Below, one piece after another: positions 62,138-64,000 of a stretch of 64,000 nucleotides of DNA. Position numbers and translations under genes: made by a program. A model generated the notes under the pieces. It worked only from the letters and a program-made list of their open reading frames with translations. It was not told where the DNA came from and searched no databases. Location of the stretch: positions 1-64,000 of the forward strand of contig JAPEHQ010000011.1 of assembly GCA_027405735.1 (NCBI GenBank), given 5' to 3'. Numbering within the stretch: position 1 is the stretch's first letter; every line of letters starts with the position of its first letter. Source of the stretch: Mucor racemosus. Its lineage: Eukaryota > Mucoromycota > Mucoromycetes > Mucorales > Mucoraceae.

Positions 62138-64000
62138 ATGAAATCAAGTTCAAAAATCAAAGTTATTATTAAGAGAAAAAATTACAAAGCCAATACTTTG
62201 TTTAATGATAGTGCTGACACAAAGAACAAGCATCTGTCAAGTAGTGGTGAAACATTAATTGAAGAAAAGTTGAATGAAGATAGTGTCGATGATCTTGGTC
62301 TTCTCCACGAACTAGTATCCAATTTTGTGGGCGAACAATACGACGAAAACGAAAAGCAATACAACAATGCAAACGAGCAATTATACTTGAATTCTGACAA
62401 TGACAAAGATGACTATAGTAACCAAGTATCTGTAGATAGTAAATACATCGATGAAGATAATAAGCTGTCTGGTAAGGTTTATAAACATTATCGTAGAGAT
62501 CAATTACTAATGCGTTAGCAACTATAGATAATCTCACTCCAGTGGCATCATATTATGTTTGTTCTATATGCGAATATACCGTTGACAACTACAGTACTTT
62601 TATATTGCACTTAAAAATGGCCCATCATATAGCTTTTAAAGAAAAGATTATACACCAACGTTTGAAATCAGGTGATAATTACTGCTGCCCAGCCTGTAAA
62701 AGCGTTTACACCAGCGCTGAAGATTGTATGGAACATTTAAAATTTAACCATAAAGAAGTCTTAGTGTCTCTCTGTAAATCTATTATATTGCCTGATCTTA
62801 ACGACATCAACAACTACTGTCAAGCTTGCGAAAGAAGATATTCAAGCAGAATGGTTCTTAGAAGGCATTTAGACTTGGTTCATTGTATGAAACCAATAGA
62901 TGCAAGGCTCATTAAACCTAATCCAAATATTTTACCAGATCCAAATGACCCCAATCATCACTGTCGCAGCTGTAACAGAACATACTCAGCGATGTATACA
63001 TTTAAAAGGCACCTATATTTCACTCATGGTAACAACATGACTGTAAATAAGCAAATGTCTAGTCAAGCTGAACCAGATTTAAATGCTCACAGTTTTTACT
63101 GTCATGTTTGCAAGCAAAAATTTGTAAATCAAACTTATCTTTCTCGACATTTGAAACGTATGCACACTGAAAAGATACATAATGTTACAAAGAATGATAA
63201 ATCAAATTTTTTACCTGAGCCTCGCGGTAAAATTTTCGATTGTCATCCATGTAGGAAAACATACCAGGGAGCAAAAACGTACCAGAATCATCGTAGAATT
63301 AAACACAATGCACCTTTACCACCTCGACTTGACATACCCAATCCTGACGCCGAGATCGATCCGAATAGCGCAAGTCTTTATTGTACAAAATGTGATAAAC
63401 ATTACAAATCAAAGCTAACTTTTAAAGCACATTTACAAAATATACACAAATGGATACATCAATCTGAAAAGGGAGGCTCTGATGCAGAAATAATTGATAT
63501 CAACAGCCCAACCTTTTATTGCGAAAAATGTAAAAAAGAACACAAAACCAGACAGTTATTCAGACTACACTTGAAACATGTTCACAATATAACATGTCAA
63601 TTTGAGAAAGTAAACCTCGACCGTAATGTAAAAATCGATGCTTATAGCCCTGGTTTATATTGCGCGAAATGTGATAGACGATACAAGACAAGAGCGATAT
63701 TCAGACGACATTTAAAAATTAATCACAGGATGATGTATGGCTCGCGAAATTTCAACTGTAATCCTAATGCGGAAATCGACATTAATAGCCCTGTTTTCTA
63801 TTGTGCAAAATGCGATAAAAGGCACATGACAAAGGCCTTATTTAAATCACATTTATTTTATATTCACAAGTATAAGGATATAATCAAAAGAAGAATTATC
63901 CCCAATGAAAATGTTGATCTTGATATCAATAGTCCAATTCACTATTGCGCTCAGTGTGATACAAGATACGCTACAAGATTGATATTCAGACAACATTTAG
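62138..64000 (+). CDS. C2H2 zinc-finger array protein, truncated by the window edge
   Basis: Exon 1 (62138-62471) encodes 111 polar, acidic residues. A 56-bp intron (GTAAGG to TATAG) leads in phase into exon 2 (62528 to beyond 64000). Exon 2 has no stop and holds ten complete C2H2 fingers and the start of an eleventh, for example YCQACERRYSSRMVLRRHLD and YCAKCDRRYKTRAIFRRHLK. Fingers recur about every 40-60 residues, because each is followed by a long linker containing a motif like AEIDINSP just before (F/Y)YC. This differs from the 7-residue linkers of ordinary DNA-binding arrays. The later units are most alike, which points to tandem duplication. It is probably a nucleic-acid-binding protein. 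I cannot say whether it is a host factor or related to the finger-bearing element at 1-1776. Confidence 0.85.

Overview
The window reads as nuclear DNA of an early-diverging fungus, most likely of the Mucoromycota. The DNA is AT-rich. Host genes are broken by many short introns (about 50-80 bp) with GTAAGT/GTATGT donors. The host genes are fungal in type: a LEU5-type mitochondrial carrier, an ER GH47 mannosidase, an anillin-like protein, a PRL phosphatase, a bHLH factor and a histidine acid phosphatase. Much of the rest is transposon debris. The species cannot be fixed from the sequence alone.

Positions 1-11.1 kb hold fragments of one unusual element family. Its reconstructed protein order is an OrsD-like C2H2 zinc-finger region, a tyrosine-recombinase-like domain, then a RecQ-type helicase with a Cys-rich tail. 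The N-terminal half lies broken on the minus strand at 1-1776. The recombinase catalytic half plus helicase runs divergently at 1767-5901. An open 338-residue gene of unknown function lies tail to tail with it at 6069-7339. Six copies of a ~209-bp repeat carrying palindromes (7.47-8.79 kb) separate that gene from an open second copy of the N-terminal half (8831-10322). A 36-bp minisatellite and a stop-containing recombinase fragment follow.

Positions 11.4-20.3 kb are a transposon pile-up: a decayed Ty3/gypsy integrase, a Tc1-like element with a dead transposase, a degenerate LTR pair, a tRNA-Ser(AGA) gene, and an intact Ty3/gypsy element with identical 154-bp LTRs and a 1689-residue Gag-Pol.

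Positions 20.3-64 kb alternate between host genes and repeats. Host genes are a multi-pass membrane protein (25.2-26.2 kb), a PSI-domain membrane protein (26.5-27.2), a LEU5-like carrier (30.3-31.6), GH47 mannosidase (36.0-37.8), anillin-like protein (38.4-40.2), PRL phosphatase (40.8-41.6), a PPAY-bearing membrane protein (41.7-42.5), bHLH factor (53.1-54.8), histidine acid phosphatase (55.1-56.8) and a C2H2 zinc-finger array running off the right edge (62.1-64.0). The host genes do not form a pathway. Between them are solo LTRs with 5-bp target duplications, two A-tailed SINE-like insertions with 12-14-bp duplications, a hAT-type MITE with an 8-bp duplication, a four-copy ~1.3-kb family, and two inverted copies of a captured dynein intermediate-chain exon.

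Exon boundaries are read by eye from splice signals and frame continuity, and are inference unless stated otherwise.
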